A stretch of 24,364 bases of DNA, taken from contig JAFYEA010000029.1 of assembly GCA_017544525.1 (NCBI GenBank), positions 1 through 24,364 on the forward strand, written 5' to 3'. Under the pieces are notes generated by a model that worked only from the letters and a program-made list of their open reading frames with translations, did no database searches and was not told where the DNA came from. The first letter of the stretch is position 1. Every line of letters starts with the position of its first letter. Below, in pieces: positions 7,057 to 15,893 of the stretch. The position numbers were made by a program, and so were the translations under genes. The stretch comes from Bacilli bacterium. Its GTDB lineage: Bacteria > Bacillota_I > Bacilli_A > RF39 > UBA660.

Positions 7057-9135
7057 TCACGGAATACAGGTCTTTATTTCCAATTTGTTATTTTTAATCT
7101 TAAACGTAATGCTACCATCCCAGTCTGTTCTATATATTTTTGAATTATCTAAATTATTTAGTACTTCCTTATTAGGATGACCATATCTATTATTCTTTCC
7201 AACACTAATAATGGAATATTTAGGATTAATCTCATTTATAAACTCTTTACCACTACTTGTTTTAGATCCATGATGCCCTACTTTAAGTACATCAACATCA
7301 TATATATTGTATTTATTTATAACATCTTTTTCTTTATCTATTCCTGCATCTCCCATAAACAAAAACTTATAGCCACTTAATTCAGTATAAATAACATTAC
7401 TATTATCATTTTCATTATCATAATCTTTTGTTTGTAGAAAGTATAATTTATTACTATCTATATTTAATTCTTTAATACAAGAACAATATTTTATTTTCTT
7501 CTTATCTAATACTTTAATTAACTCTTTTTCTAAATCATTAAATGGTCCGCAATTAAATATAACTTTTTCCACTTTAAAACTATTAACTAAATTAATTGCT
7601 TCTCCCATATGATCGTAATCACCATGTGTTATTATTAAATAATTAATTTTTTTAAGTCCAATACTTTTATAAAAAGGTATTAATGATGATTTCATTAAAT
7701 CATAGTCTCTATTTCTTTCTTTCCATTTACTCTTTTTTACTTTAATTCTTCCTCCTGTATCTATTAATATATTTTTATTTTTTATAACAATTAATGTACT
7801 ATCTCCTTGACCAACATCATTATAATAAACATTTATAGTTCTATTAAAAACTGGTTTTATATATAGAAATACAATAAAAAATAACAATACTATATTATAT
7901 GTTTTTTTCTTATCGTTGCAAATTATCAATACCAATAATATATAATATATAATTATTAATGAAATACTCATATGAGAAAAACATAATGAAATATTAAATA
8001 CTTTTGTACTAATATTTGATATACCCTCCATTAATTTAGTAAAAAAAACTAATACTATATTTGATTTTTGAAAAGCAAGTACAAACAATGACACGGGAAA
8101 AACAATGTATGTAACATAAGGAATAAAGAATAAATTATTAATAAAACCAATAATATTAATTTCATATGACATGTTAATAATAATTGGAAAACTAGCTAAA
8201 AAGGATATTAAACTTATTTTTAATATTGATTTCTTTTCCTTTACTTTTTCATTTGATAATATTATAAAAAATGTAATACAAAAAGATAAAATGAAACCAG
8301 TATCAAACAAATAATTTGGATTTATTATTAATAAGATAATAAATGTTAAATATAATAGATTTATAGGCTTTATATAAAAATAATAAATATTGTTGATTTG
8401 TGTTAATATAAAAAATATAGTCGCTCTTAAAATTGATGGTGTAAAAGATGCTATGAATGAAAAAAATATTAAACATACACTTGTAATAACAAATGATTTC
8501 AATTCATTAATTTTTAATTTGTTTAATATATACATTATAAATGATGAAAGCAATGAAACATGTAGTCCTGATAAAGCAAATAAATGTGTAATACCATTTA
8601 TTTTATAATTATTATATGATTCACCATTTATATATGAAGACTTGCCTAAAATAAAAGCGTATAAATATTCATTATTTATACTATCTATTCTTTTATATAT
8701 TTTATTTTTTGTTTTTATTATTAGATTGTTATTATTTTTAATCTTTTTAAATTTTTTTATTCTTAAAATATATTTAATTTTTTTATGTTCTAAATACTTT
8801 TTATAATTAATTGTATTAGGAACTGTATTATTATTAGGAATGTTTAAATTACCAGTTATTTCTAGTGTATCTCCTAATTTAATATTATTTATAAAATCAA
8901 TTCTTTCATGCTCTAATTCAAAGTAATATATACCAACTAAATTATCAAAACTTAAAGTTAATTTATCACCATCAATATTGTAATTATTAACTTTTAATAT
9001 AAAATGATTTTCATTTATATCATATTTGGATTTAACTTCAAATAAAAAAAAATATACTAATAAATATAAAAAAGTAATCAATAAGAGAATATAAAACAAT
9101 TTATCATATAGTAATATTTTCCTTAATTTTAGCAT
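7057..9135 (-). CDS. comEC: ComEC/Rec2 DNA-uptake channel protein
   Basis: ComEC passes single-stranded DNA across the membrane during natural transformation. The roughly 690-residue protein has the family order: an N-terminal membrane-linked OB-like region, the multi-helix competence domain (GITHLFALSGLHVSLLSSF, about residues 185-205, then many hydrophobic helices), and a C-terminal metallo-beta-lactamase-like domain. That domain keeps its metal motifs: YNDVGQGDSTL, LIDTGG, ITHGDYDHMG, FMGDAG and KVGHHGSKTS, so a nuclease role is plausible. The start is uncertain. The frame opens at GTG 9147, but ATG 9135 seems more likely; neither has a strong SD, so coupling to comEA (overlap 32-44 nt) probably drives translation. 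No terminator is evident after the stop. Confidence 0.94.
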   Translation of the reverse strand: MLKLRKILLYDKLFYILLLITFLYLLVYFFLFEVKSKYDINENHFILKVNNYNIDGDKLTLSFDNLVGIYYFELEHERIDFINNIKLGDTLEITGNLNIPNNNTVPNTINYKKYLEHKKIKYILRIKKFKKIKNNNNLIIKTKNKIYKRIDSINNEYLYAFILGKSSYINGESYNNYKINGITHLFALSGLHVSLLSSFIMYILNKLKINELKSFVITSVCLIFFSFIASFTPSILRATIFFILTQINNIYYFYIKPINLLYLTFIILLIINPNYLFDTGFILSFCITFFIILSNEKVKEKKSILKISLISFLASFPIIINMSYEINIIGFINNLFFIPYVTYIVFPVSLFVLAFQKSNIVLVFFTKLMEGISNISTKVFNISLCFSHMSISLIIIYYILLVLIICNDKKKTYNIVLLFFIVFLYIKPVFNRTINVYYNDVGQGDSTLIVIKNKNILIDTGGRIKVKKSKWKERNRDYDLMKSSLIPFYKSIGLKKINYLIITHGDYDHMGEAINLVNSFKVEKVIFNCGPFNDLEKELIKVLDKKKIKYCSCIKELNIDSNKLYFLQTKDYDNENDNSNVIYTELSGYKFLFMGDAGIDKEKDVINKYNIYDVDVLKVGHHGSKTSSGKEFINEINPKYSIISVGKNNRYGHPNKEVLNNLDNSKIYRTDWDGSITFKIKNNKLEIKTCIP

Positions 9136-9787
9136 AAATACTTTCACTTATACCATTTACTTTTTTAATATCTTCTATTGATTTAAAATTACCATTATTG
9201 TTTCTATAATCTATTATTGATTTAGCCTTTGCTTCTCCTATTCCTGCAAGAGTTTTAAGTTCTTCCAAAGAAGCAGTATTAATATTAATTTTATCATTTG
9301 ATTTATTTTCTTCTCCTTCTTCTTTGTAACATGCATCATTTTTTACTTCTTCACAAACACAAGGAGTATCAATATATACAACTTTTTCCTTTTGAGCTTC
9401 TTTAATTTCTTTATTAGAATAAATCACAATTACATCCCCATCATATAGTTTTTTAGATAAATTTATAAATCTTGTATTAGCATCTGCTGTTATTCCTCCT
9501 GATGCTTCAATAGCATCCATTACTCTAGCATCACTATTTAATTTATATACTCCAGGATTAGCAACCGATCCTTTAATATCAATATATATTTCATCTACAG
9601 ATACATCTTCTACTTCTAATGAAATGTTATTAGAATTATTAATGTATTCTTTATTACCTTTTTTTATTATAGTTAATAAATAAACGAAACCTCCAATATA
9701 AAGTAAAATAATAATAGTTGGGAAAATAAGTTTTTTAAAATCAAAACCTTCTAGTTTATTTGATAAATACTCTAAAAAGTCATCCAT
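9104..9787 (-). CDS. comEA: ComEA DNA receptor
   Basis: ComEA binds double-stranded DNA at the outer face of the membrane and hands it to ComEC. The protein has a membrane anchor (about residues 19-42), a SLBB-like domain (YIDIKGSVANPGVYKL ... DGDVIVIYS, about 70-130) and a C-terminal helix-hairpin-helix DNA-binding domain (ININTASLEELKTLAGIG, then KAKSIIDYR and KVNGISESIYAKI). Two Cys in the CVCEE linker and one in NDACYK could form a disulfide. The frame has GTG at 9793, but AGGAG is spaced correctly for ATG 9787 (227 aa). It overlaps comEC. No comEB lies here. Confidence 0.95.
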   Translation of the reverse strand: MDDFLEYLSNKLEGFDFKKLIFPTIIILLYIGGFVYLLTIIKKGNKEYINNSNNISLEVEDVSVDEIYIDIKGSVANPGVYKLNSDARVMDAIEASGGITADANTRFINLSKKLYDGDVIVIYSNKEIKEAQKEKVVYIDTPCVCEEVKNDACYKEEGEENKSNDKININTASLEELKTLAGIGEAKAKSIIDYRNNNGNFKSIEDIKKVNGISESIYAKIKENITI

Positions 9788-9828
9788 TTTCACTCCTTTC
9801 TTATCCCTCTATTATTTATATAAGACAT

Positions 9829-9863
9829 AAAAAAAGAAAACACTTCTTTTTGTTTTCTTTTTT
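9829..9863. terminator. Terminator after the surface-protein gene
   Basis: A 13-bp stem AAAAAAGAAAACA/TGTTTTCTTTTTT with an 8-nt loop. A/T runs flank both sides, so it may work in both directions. It lies 10 nt downstream of the 9873 stop and separates that gene from comEA. Confidence 0.75.
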
Positions 9864-9872
9864 ATTATTATA

Positions 9873-11825
9873 TTAATTTAATCCAACTGGTTTTGCTCTA
9901 TAACTTAGAACTAAATATCCAAGTGAGAATGCAACTAATGTTACCATTAATAACACTGCAATATTTTCTACTCCAGTCTTTGGATTATATACTAAGTCGA
10001 AATCTTTTTCAACTGTAATTGATTCAATTTTTCCACCAGTCATAACATTTTGAGCATTTACATAAATTGGTGAATATACTTTTCCTCTATTAGTAGCAGG
10101 ATTAAATCCAACTGGATCTACTAATGATAAATGTAATTTAACACTACCAATTTTAGCTTTTTTATCTACTACTACATAGAATGTTTGACCGTTTGTTAAT
10201 CTTGTAATTGTATTTCCTTCTTCATCGATGAATTTAATTTTACTTAATTCAGCTGAATCATTCTTAGCAGAAATATTCATTCCATTTGCTTCTAATACAC
10301 TATATGTAGCTTTATAAGGTCCATATGTATAAGCAGTTTTACTTTCTTTGAATATTTCTTTTCCTGCGGCTGGTTTACTTAATGATATTTCATTTGTATA
10401 AGTAGTTGAACCATAATTATCATATGTTCTTTCTTGAATTAAGTAATGATAGAATGTTTGTAAATTTGTTGTTGAAGCACTTCCACTAGCAGCAGTAATA
10501 GTATCACCTATTGTATTTCCTGCTGGATCTACTCCATTATAGTATGGTGTAGCACTAGGTCCCATAGAATACCATAATGCATATTGAACAATTCCATAAA
10601 TATAATTTTCTACATAAACATCTAAATTATCTAATCCATTACATGTGCCATCAGCATATTCATGTCCTTCTAAACCACACACTTCACCTTTTACAGCATC
10701 TAATGATGTTCCTGCAGCAGCTAATGCATCACTTAATGATAATGCTGGATAACTATGTTCTAAAATCCATAAAGCATGTTCTCTACCATCTAAATTTCCA
10801 GATAACTTAAATTTACTAAATAACACATCTAATGCTCCAAAATTTAATTCATAAACTGTTGTTTCGCTTCCTAGTGGAACAGCACATTTTGTATTAGTTG
10901 TTACTGTTTCACTATCAGGTGTTCCAACTGGACATGAATAAGTTCCATTTCCTTGTAAATCTAGAGCATAGAAATTATAACTTGTAACATTCTTTACAGG
11001 TCCTTGAGTTGATACAGAACCAAAGTCTGTTGGCGTTTTTTCAACAAATTCTGTTGTTGATTTTGCAAATGTAATTCCTGTTACATCAATAGTAAATGTT
11101 TTGGCACTTTGTAAATTGCTTAATATACCTAAGATAAAATATAAATTGTCTCTACCAGCATATTCAAATGTAGGGAATACTTTATATTCGCTAACTGCAG
11201 CAAATACATTTTGAACATTACTATCTTCTGAATTTGATAATGCAGCATATAAAATATAATCAACTAAGCTTTGACCATTTGCAAGCATTTGACCTTGAGC
11301 AGTAGTTGCTGCTTCAGTATTTCCACCAGCTACTGCTGCTTGATATGTTGCCTTTGCAGTTTCAAAAGCAACTAATTTGCTATAAAAACCTGGGAATGAA
11401 TAAATACCTAATGTTGGATATTTCTTTGTTCCATCTAAGCAATATGCTGTAAACCAATTTCCTAAGATATTATTTAATGTCATATTAGGATTTGGTTTAA
11501 ATGCACTGTTTTCATATACAATTGGAGCATAATTTGTTTTATCTAATAAGTTAGATTGTTGTCTACCTCCAATAGTACCTAAATAGATTTTGTTTAAACT
11601 ACTTTCTCCTGTTACTGTTCCAAATTTAATTTTACTTAAATTAAAATCTCTACCAACAACAGAATACAACGTTGTTCCGCTACCTGGTGCACTTTCAGGT
11701 GCTTTTGCTGCTTGTGATGCTTCTACATTTAGAATAGATTTATCACCTGCAGCTGCATTAACATTAAGAGTAAATGCTGCGAATACAAATAATGCTAATA
11801 CACTTAATAAAAATTTCTTCTTCAT
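9873..11825 (-). CDS. Secreted thioester-domain (TED) surface protein with a sortase-like tail
   Basis: A 650-residue predicted surface adhesin. It has a signal peptide (MKKKFLLSVLALFVFAAFTL, cleavage likely after Ala24). The next region looks like a thioester domain. AYCLD (Cys129) matches the [YFL]C motif, ALWILEHSYP (351-360) the conserved aromatic-Tyr-Pro motif, and VQYALW (Gln414) the PhiQxxPhiW motif. In TED proteins this Cys and Gln form an internal thioester that bonds covalently to host surfaces. Residues 450-600 are beta-rich. NPKTG (614-618), a hydrophobic helix and the Arg-containing tail SYRAKPVGLN form a sortase-type signal with Asn in place of the usual Leu. It starts at ATG 11825 with AGGAGAG; it has its own promoter and terminator. 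The call rests on motif reading, without a profile search. Confidence 0.8.
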   Translation of the reverse strand: MKKKFLLSVLALFVFAAFTLNVNAAAGDKSILNVEASQAAKAPESAPGSGTTLYSVVGRDFNLSKIKFGTVTGESSLNKIYLGTIGGRQQSNLLDKTNYAPIVYENSAFKPNPNMTLNNILGNWFTAYCLDGTKKYPTLGIYSFPGFYSKLVAFETAKATYQAAVAGGNTEAATTAQGQMLANGQSLVDYILYAALSNSEDSNVQNVFAAVSEYKVFPTFEYAGRDNLYFILGILSNLQSAKTFTIDVTGITFAKSTTEFVEKTPTDFGSVSTQGPVKNVTSYNFYALDLQGNGTYSCPVGTPDSETVTTNTKCAVPLGSETTVYELNFGALDVLFSKFKLSGNLDGREHALWILEHSYPALSLSDALAAAGTSLDAVKGEVCGLEGHEYADGTCNGLDNLDVYVENYIYGIVQYALWYSMGPSATPYYNGVDPAGNTIGDTITAASGSASTTNLQTFYHYLIQERTYDNYGSTTYTNEISLSKPAAGKEIFKESKTAYTYGPYKATYSVLEANGMNISAKNDSAELSKIKFIDEEGNTITRLTNGQTFYVVVDKKAKIGSVKLHLSLVDPVGFNPATNRGKVYSPIYVNAQNVMTGGKIESITVEKDFDLVYNPKTGVENIAVLLMVTLVAFSLGYLVLSYRAKPVGLN

Positions 11826-11849
11826 ATTTTACTCTCCTTTATCATATAT

Positions 11850-11878
11850 ACATTATTTTAACATTTTTAGAATGTAAA
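11850..11878 (-). promoter_or_regulatory. Promoter of the thioester surface protein
   Basis: TTTACA (11873-11878) and TAATGT (11850-11855) on the minus strand, separated by 17 bp, 25 bp upstream of the ATG. The -10 match is moderate; a TATGAT lies slightly nearer the gene. Confidence 0.4.
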
Positions 11879-11884
11879 TACAAT

Positions 11885-11931
11885 ATAAAAAAAGAATTTT
11901 AGTTATTTTTTCTACTAAAATTCTTGTTTTT
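11885..11931. terminator. pnp terminator
   Basis: A perfect 12-bp stem AAGAATTTTAGT/ACTAAAATTCTT with a 10-nt loop and T-runs on both sides, starting right after the pnp stop codon. Confidence 0.85.
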
Positions 11932-14124
11932 TTATTCTTCTTCTACTTCTTTTTTCTTTTTAGAAGATTTTTTATCTTCTTTATTTTCTTCTTTAGGAAG
12001 TAGTTCTTTTCTAGATAGATTTAATTTACCTTTTCTATCATAACCGATTGCTTTAACAACAATTTCATCGCCAACTTTTAATATATCACTTGGATGATTT
12101 ACTCTCTTATTATCAAGTTGAGAAACATGAACAAGTCCTTCACATCCTGGCCATAATTCAACAAATGCACCAAAATCTTCTATTTTAACTACTTTAACTG
12201 TATAAACTTCTCCTATTTCTACTTCTTTAACGATATCTTCAATCATAGAAATTGCTCTATCTAAAACATCTTTATTCATATGATAACATACTACGTTTCC
12301 ATCATCATCTATATCAATCTTAACAGCATCTTTATGATTTACTGATGTAACATTACTTGATTCTAATATAATCTTAGTAATTGTTTCTCCACCTTTACCA
12401 ATAACATCTTTAATCTTATCAGGACTAATCTTCATAGTTCTAATCTTAGGTGCATATTCACTTAATTCTTTTCTTGGTTCAGGTATTGTATTTTCCATTA
12501 AATCAAGTATTTTCATTCTTGCTTTATGTGCTTCTTTTAATGCTTCTCTTAATACACTCTCAGTAACTCCTTTAATCTTAATATCCATTTGAAGTGCTGT
12601 AATACCCTTTCTTGTTCCAGCAACTTTAAAGTCCATATCTCCCATATGATCTTCTAATCCTTGAATATCAGTTAAAATTGTATATTTTGAATTACATGTT
12701 CCATCTTCAGTAATAAGTCCCATAGCAATTCCAGCAACTGGTGCTTTGATAGGAACACCTGCGGCCATTAATGACATACATCCAGCACAAATACTTGCTT
12801 GGGATGATGAACCGTTACTTTCTAATACTTCAGATACAACTCTTACAGTATATGGAAATTCTTCTTGTGAAGGCATAACTTGTAATAATGCTCTTTCTGC
12901 TAGAGCTCCATGTCCTATTTCTCTTCTACCAGGAGCTCCATATCTTCCAGTTTCACCAACACTAAATGCAGGGAAATTATAATGGAATATAAACTTTTTA
13001 GAGTCTTCAAGTCCTAATCCATCTAATATTTGTTCTTCATTTTGAGCACCTAATGTAGTAATAGCTAATGCTTGAGTTTGTCCTCTTGTAAATAATGCAC
13101 TACCATGTGTTCTAGGCAACAAATCAACATCAGCAGATAATTCTCTTATTTCATCCATTGCTCTTCCATCAGGTCTAATATGTTCATTTGTAATTAAACG
13201 TCTTACTTCAGCACCTTCAATTTCATGAGATACTTTTGCAACTAATTTTAAATTAGCATCTAAATCTTCTTCTCCTGCATGTCTTTCACTATATTTGTCT
13301 AATGCCATTTGTTTAACTTCATCAATTCTAGCATACTTTTCTAATTTGTCTTTAATTTGAATAGCAGCTATCATTTCATCTTTAATGTCATCATTTACTT
13401 CTTGTCTTAATTCATCTGGTATATTAGCAAGTTCAACTTCTATTTTTTCTTCACCAATCTCACTAATAATATCTTCTTGAATCATACATAATTCTTTAAC
13501 AGCTTCATGACCAAACATCAATGCTTCTAACATTTCTTCTTCACTAACTTGTTTAGAACCAGACTCAACCATATTAATAGCTTCTTTAGTACCAGCAACT
13601 GTTAAATCAATAGTACTTCTTTCCATTTCTTCACAAGTTGGATTAATTTTTAACTCTCCATCAATTTTTCCAACTTTAACCCCAGAAACAGGTCCCTCAA
13701 ATGGTATTGGTGAAATTCCTAAGCAAAGTGAAGTACCGAATAAAGCAGTCATTTCAGGTGTTCTATCAGGATCAACACTTAATACTGTATTAACAACTTG
13801 TACCTCATTTCTAAAATTTTCATCAAACATTGGTCTTATTGGTCTATCAATAACTCTTGCAGTTAAAGTAGCCTCATCTGTTGGACGACCTTCTCTTTTA
13901 ATAAACCCACCTGGAATTTTACCTACAGAATATAGTTTTTCTTGATATAAAATAGTTAGTGGGAAAAAGTCAGCAGTTGAAACATTATTACTCATAACGC
14001 ATGTAGATAATATAACTGTATCATCATATCTAACTAATACTGCACCACCAGCTTGTTTAGCAAGTTCACCATGTTCTATAATTAATTTCCTACCTTGAAA
14101 ATCATATTCAAATACTCTTTTCAT
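11932..14124 (-). CDS. pnp: Polyribonucleotide nucleotidyltransferase (PNPase)
   Basis: PNPase degrades RNA 3'-to-5' with phosphate and takes part in mRNA turnover in the cytosol. Two RNase PH-like halves are visible (first: [34 protein letters not shown]; second: [49 protein letters not shown]). They are followed by a KH domain ([21 protein letters not shown]), an S1 domain ([20 protein letters not shown] ... HVSQL) and a Lys/Glu-rich tail. The frame extends ten codons upstream, but AAGGAGAAG is placed for ATG 14124, where the protein has the usual N-terminus (MKRVFEYDF; 730 aa). It follows rpsO after a hairpin, the classical rpsO-pnp order, and may depend partly on read-through. Confidence 0.98.
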   Translation of the reverse strand: MKRVFEYDFQGRKLIIEHGELAKQAGGAVLVRYDDTVILSTCVMSNNVSTADFFPLTILYQEKLYSVGKIPGGFIKREGRPTDEATLTARVIDRPIRPMFDENFRNEVQVVNTVLSVDPDRTPEMTALFGTSLCLGISPIPFEGPVSGVKVGKIDGELKINPTCEEMERSTIDLTVAGTKEAINMVESGSKQVSEEEMLEALMFGHEAVKELCMIQEDIISEIGEEKIEVELANIPDELRQEVNDDIKDEMIAAIQIKDKLEKYARIDEVKQMALDKYSERHAGEEDLDANLKLVAKVSHEIEGAEVRRLITNEHIRPDGRAMDEIRELSADVDLLPRTHGSALFTRGQTQALAITTLGAQNEEQILDGLGLEDSKKFIFHYNFPAFSVGETGRYGAPGRREIGHGALAERALLQVMPSQEEFPYTVRVVSEVLESNGSSSQASICAGCMSLMAAGVPIKAPVAGIAMGLITEDGTCNSKYTILTDIQGLEDHMGDMDFKVAGTRKGITALQMDIKIKGVTESVLREALKEAHKARMKILDLMENTIPEPRKELSEYAPKIRTMKISPDKIKDVIGKGGETITKIILESSNVTSVNHKDAVKIDIDDDGNVVCYHMNKDVLDRAISMIEDIVKEVEIGEVYTVKVVKIEDFGAFVELWPGCEGLVHVSQLDNKRVNHPSDILKVGDEIVVKAIGYDRKGKLNLSRKELLPKEENKEDKKSSKKKKEVEEE

Positions 14125-14140
14125 AATACTTCTCCTTCCA

Positions 14141-14168
14141 AAAATAAAAGACACTTAAAACAAGTGCC
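14141..14168 (-). terminator. Hairpin between rpsO and pnp
   Basis: A 7-bp stem (GGCACTT paired with AAGTGTC, one G-U) with a 5-nt loop and a U-rich tail on the minus strand. It starts at the last base of the rpsO stop codon and ends just upstream of the pnp ribosome site. It probably lets only part of the transcripts continue into pnp. Confidence 0.7.
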
Positions 14169-14437
14169 TACTTTCTTAAATTTAATTTTTTAATAAGTTC
14201 ACGATATCTTTGAACATCTTCACGTTTAAGATAATCTAATAAACTTTTTCTTTTACCAACTAATTGTAATAATCCACGATTAGTATGATAATCATGTGCA
14301 TGATCTTTCATATGTTCTGTAAGAATATTAATTCTTTCAGTTAAAAGAGCAACTTGCACTTCAACACTTCCAGTATCTCCTTTACCTCTAGCAAATTCAG
14401 ATACAATAGCGTTCTTCTTTTCTTTTGTTAAAGCCAT
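14168..14437 (-). CDS. rpsO: Ribosomal protein S15
   Basis: The 89-residue sequence is a normal S15 of the 30S subunit, which binds the central domain of 16S rRNA. Visible hallmarks are GDTGSVEVQVALLTERI, LTEHMKDHAHDYHTNRGL and LVGKRKSLLDYL. It starts at ATG 14437 with an AGGAGA site. Its promoter lies at 14527-14555, and an approximately 80-nt structured leader precedes it (see that entry). pnp follows. Confidence 0.98.
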   Translation of the reverse strand: MALTKEKKNAIVSEFARGKGDTGSVEVQVALLTERINILTEHMKDHAHDYHTNRGLLQLVGKRKSLLDYLKREDVQRYRELIKKLNLRK

Positions 14438-14454
14438 TTTAAAATCTCCTTTCC

Positions 14455-14522
14455 TTATTCAAATATCCGTCTATTCTGAGTAAAGAAGCGAAAGGTTCAT
14501 CTAAACTAAGAATAAACTTCTA
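14455..14522 (-). ncRNA. Structured rpsO leader, likely S15 autoregulatory site
   Basis: The leader RNA can form a 9-bp helix between GTTTATTCT (14517-14509) and AGAATAGAC (14477-14469; one G-U). It can also form a 5-bp helix AGAAG (14521-14517) with CTTCT (14488-14484), which interleaves with the first like a pseudoknot or excludes it. Inner short stems (GTT/AAC) lie between. In several bacteria S15 represses its own translation by binding such leaders. The position right before rpsO, upstream of the SD, fits, but the fold is inference. Confidence 0.5.
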
Positions 14523-14526
14523 GTTA

Positions 14527-14555
14527 ATAATACTATAAAAATACTAAAAAATCAA
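14527..14555 (-). promoter_or_regulatory. rpsO promoter
   Basis: TTGATT (14550-14555) and TATTAT (14527-14532) on the minus strand with an exact 17-bp spacer. The -35 overlaps the stop codon of the upstream transporter gene. Predicted start near 14520. Confidence 0.65.
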
Positions 14556-15721
14556 CAATTTTTACTTAATTTACCAAGATAAATCAATATTATAGTTTGT
14601 ATTAATGTAACTATTGCGGCTCCTAAGAATAATACTCTAAAGGAATACCCTATTAATACCCCTGCTAGGAATGTTCCTATACCCTCTCCTATACACGCCA
14701 CAAAATATCTGATATTACCATATAAGAATTGGTTTTCTTCATCGATTATTTGTAAAAATTTACCTGTTACTTTATCTTCTAATATACGACTAGATATATA
14801 TGCTACTACTATAGCTATAATAAATGAGGTTATATTATTCATGGTAAAAGCGACAAAATAACCAAGGGATCTAGTGCCAAACTTAATTATAGAACTAACA
14901 CTTATTGATAAATTTTTACCATATTTACTAAATATAGAAGCAAATATACTTCCAAGAACATTACAAACTATTATAAATACAGATGCTAATGACACTTCAA
15001 AATTAATATAATTTGTTAATATTAACATCATTAAATCAAATACAATTCCATATGATATATTAATAATTAATTGATTAGTTAAGAAAACTTTATTAATCTT
15101 ATTAGACAGTAATTCTTTAAATGATTTTGTTAATGATTCAACTTTTTTATGTTTTTCTTTGTGATTAAACATAGCCAAAAATACCATTGATAATAAAGAA
15201 GCAAATGTTGATATTAATAAACAAGTATCATAATTAAATACAAATTTGCCAAGACTTACACCTATTAATAAACCACAACTTACAATTCCTATATCTCTAG
15301 CAAAATATTCAATTAATGTTTTTTTTCTATATGATTCATCTGTTTTAGTAATATAAGTTAATAATGGATAAAAAGCTATAGCGAATATTACTTCACACAT
15401 TATACACAAAAGCATCATTGTTTTAATAATAAACATATTAGAAGTAAATAATAATATAACCATAGAAATACTTCTCATTAATATAGATAATAAAACAATA
15501 TCTTTAATTTTAATTTTATATGAAAATAAACTAATAATAAATGATATAATTGCACTACATATTAAAGCAACTGAAAATAATTTACTTATACCTATTAAAG
15601 TAAATCCAACATCTTCTAACCATAACTGTCTATAGTTTCCCCATATTCCAATAGAAAATGCTAAGAAAGCTAGTACAATCATTAATAAATTTTCATCACT
15701 TATTTTCTTTACCCTTTTCAT
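14552..15721 (-). CDS. MFS-type multi-pass transporter
   Basis: A 389-residue integral membrane protein with about 12 hydrophobic helices, a charged loop near the middle (FNHKEKHKKVESLTKSFKELL, about residues 185-205) and short loops, the usual plan of a major-facilitator permease. Early features such as WGNYRQLWLEDVGFTLIGISKLF fit the first helices of MFS exporters. Nothing shows the substrate. It starts at ATG 15721 with an AGGTGAG site. It has a good promoter of its own (15740-15768) and is the gene closest to the divergent helD. It ends with UGA inside the rpsO -35 region; I see no terminator after it, so some read-through into rpsO is possible. Confidence 0.85.
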   Translation of the reverse strand: MKRVKKISDENLLMIVLAFLAFSIGIWGNYRQLWLEDVGFTLIGISKLFSVALICSAIISFIISLFSYKIKIKDIVLLSILMRSISMVILLFTSNMFIIKTMMLLCIMCEVIFAIAFYPLLTYITKTDESYRKKTLIEYFARDIGIVSCGLLIGVSLGKFVFNYDTCLLISTFASLLSMVFLAMFNHKEKHKKVESLTKSFKELLSNKINKVFLTNQLIINISYGIVFDLMMLILTNYINFEVSLASVFIIVCNVLGSIFASIFSKYGKNLSISVSSIIKFGTRSLGYFVAFTMNNITSFIIAIVVAYISSRILEDKVTGKFLQIIDEENQFLYGNIRYFVACIGEGIGTFLAGVLIGYSFRVLFLGAAIVTLIQTIILIYLGKLSKNC

Positions 15722-15739
15722 ATCTCACCTATCATAATA

Positions 15740-15768
15740 ATTATAGATTATTAACTATTAAAATTCAA
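15740..15768 (-). promoter_or_regulatory. Promoter of the MFS gene
   Basis: TTGAAT (15763-15768) and a perfect TATAAT (15740-15745) on the minus strand, with a 17-bp spacer. Confidence 0.7.
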
Positions 15769-15805
15769 TTAAATTAGCTGTTTATAAATTATTTTACATT
15801 TAATG

Positions 15806-15834
15806 TTGACAAACAATTCTTTTTTTGATAATAT
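15806..15834 (+). promoter_or_regulatory. Possible helD promoter
   Basis: A perfect TTGACA (15806-15811) followed after 17 bp by TAATAT (15829-15834). TATACT occurs nearer the gene as an alternative -10. It is arranged back to back with the MFS promoter, about 40 bp apart. Confidence 0.5.
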
Positions 15835-15893
15835 TTTTTGCATACTGTTAATTTTATACTAAGATGTGACACTTAATTTATATAGGAGGTTTT

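Noticed and set aside
8390..8608. Plus-strand open frame in comEC (72 codons)
   Set aside because: It is antisense to transmembrane helices of comEC; no independent evidence.
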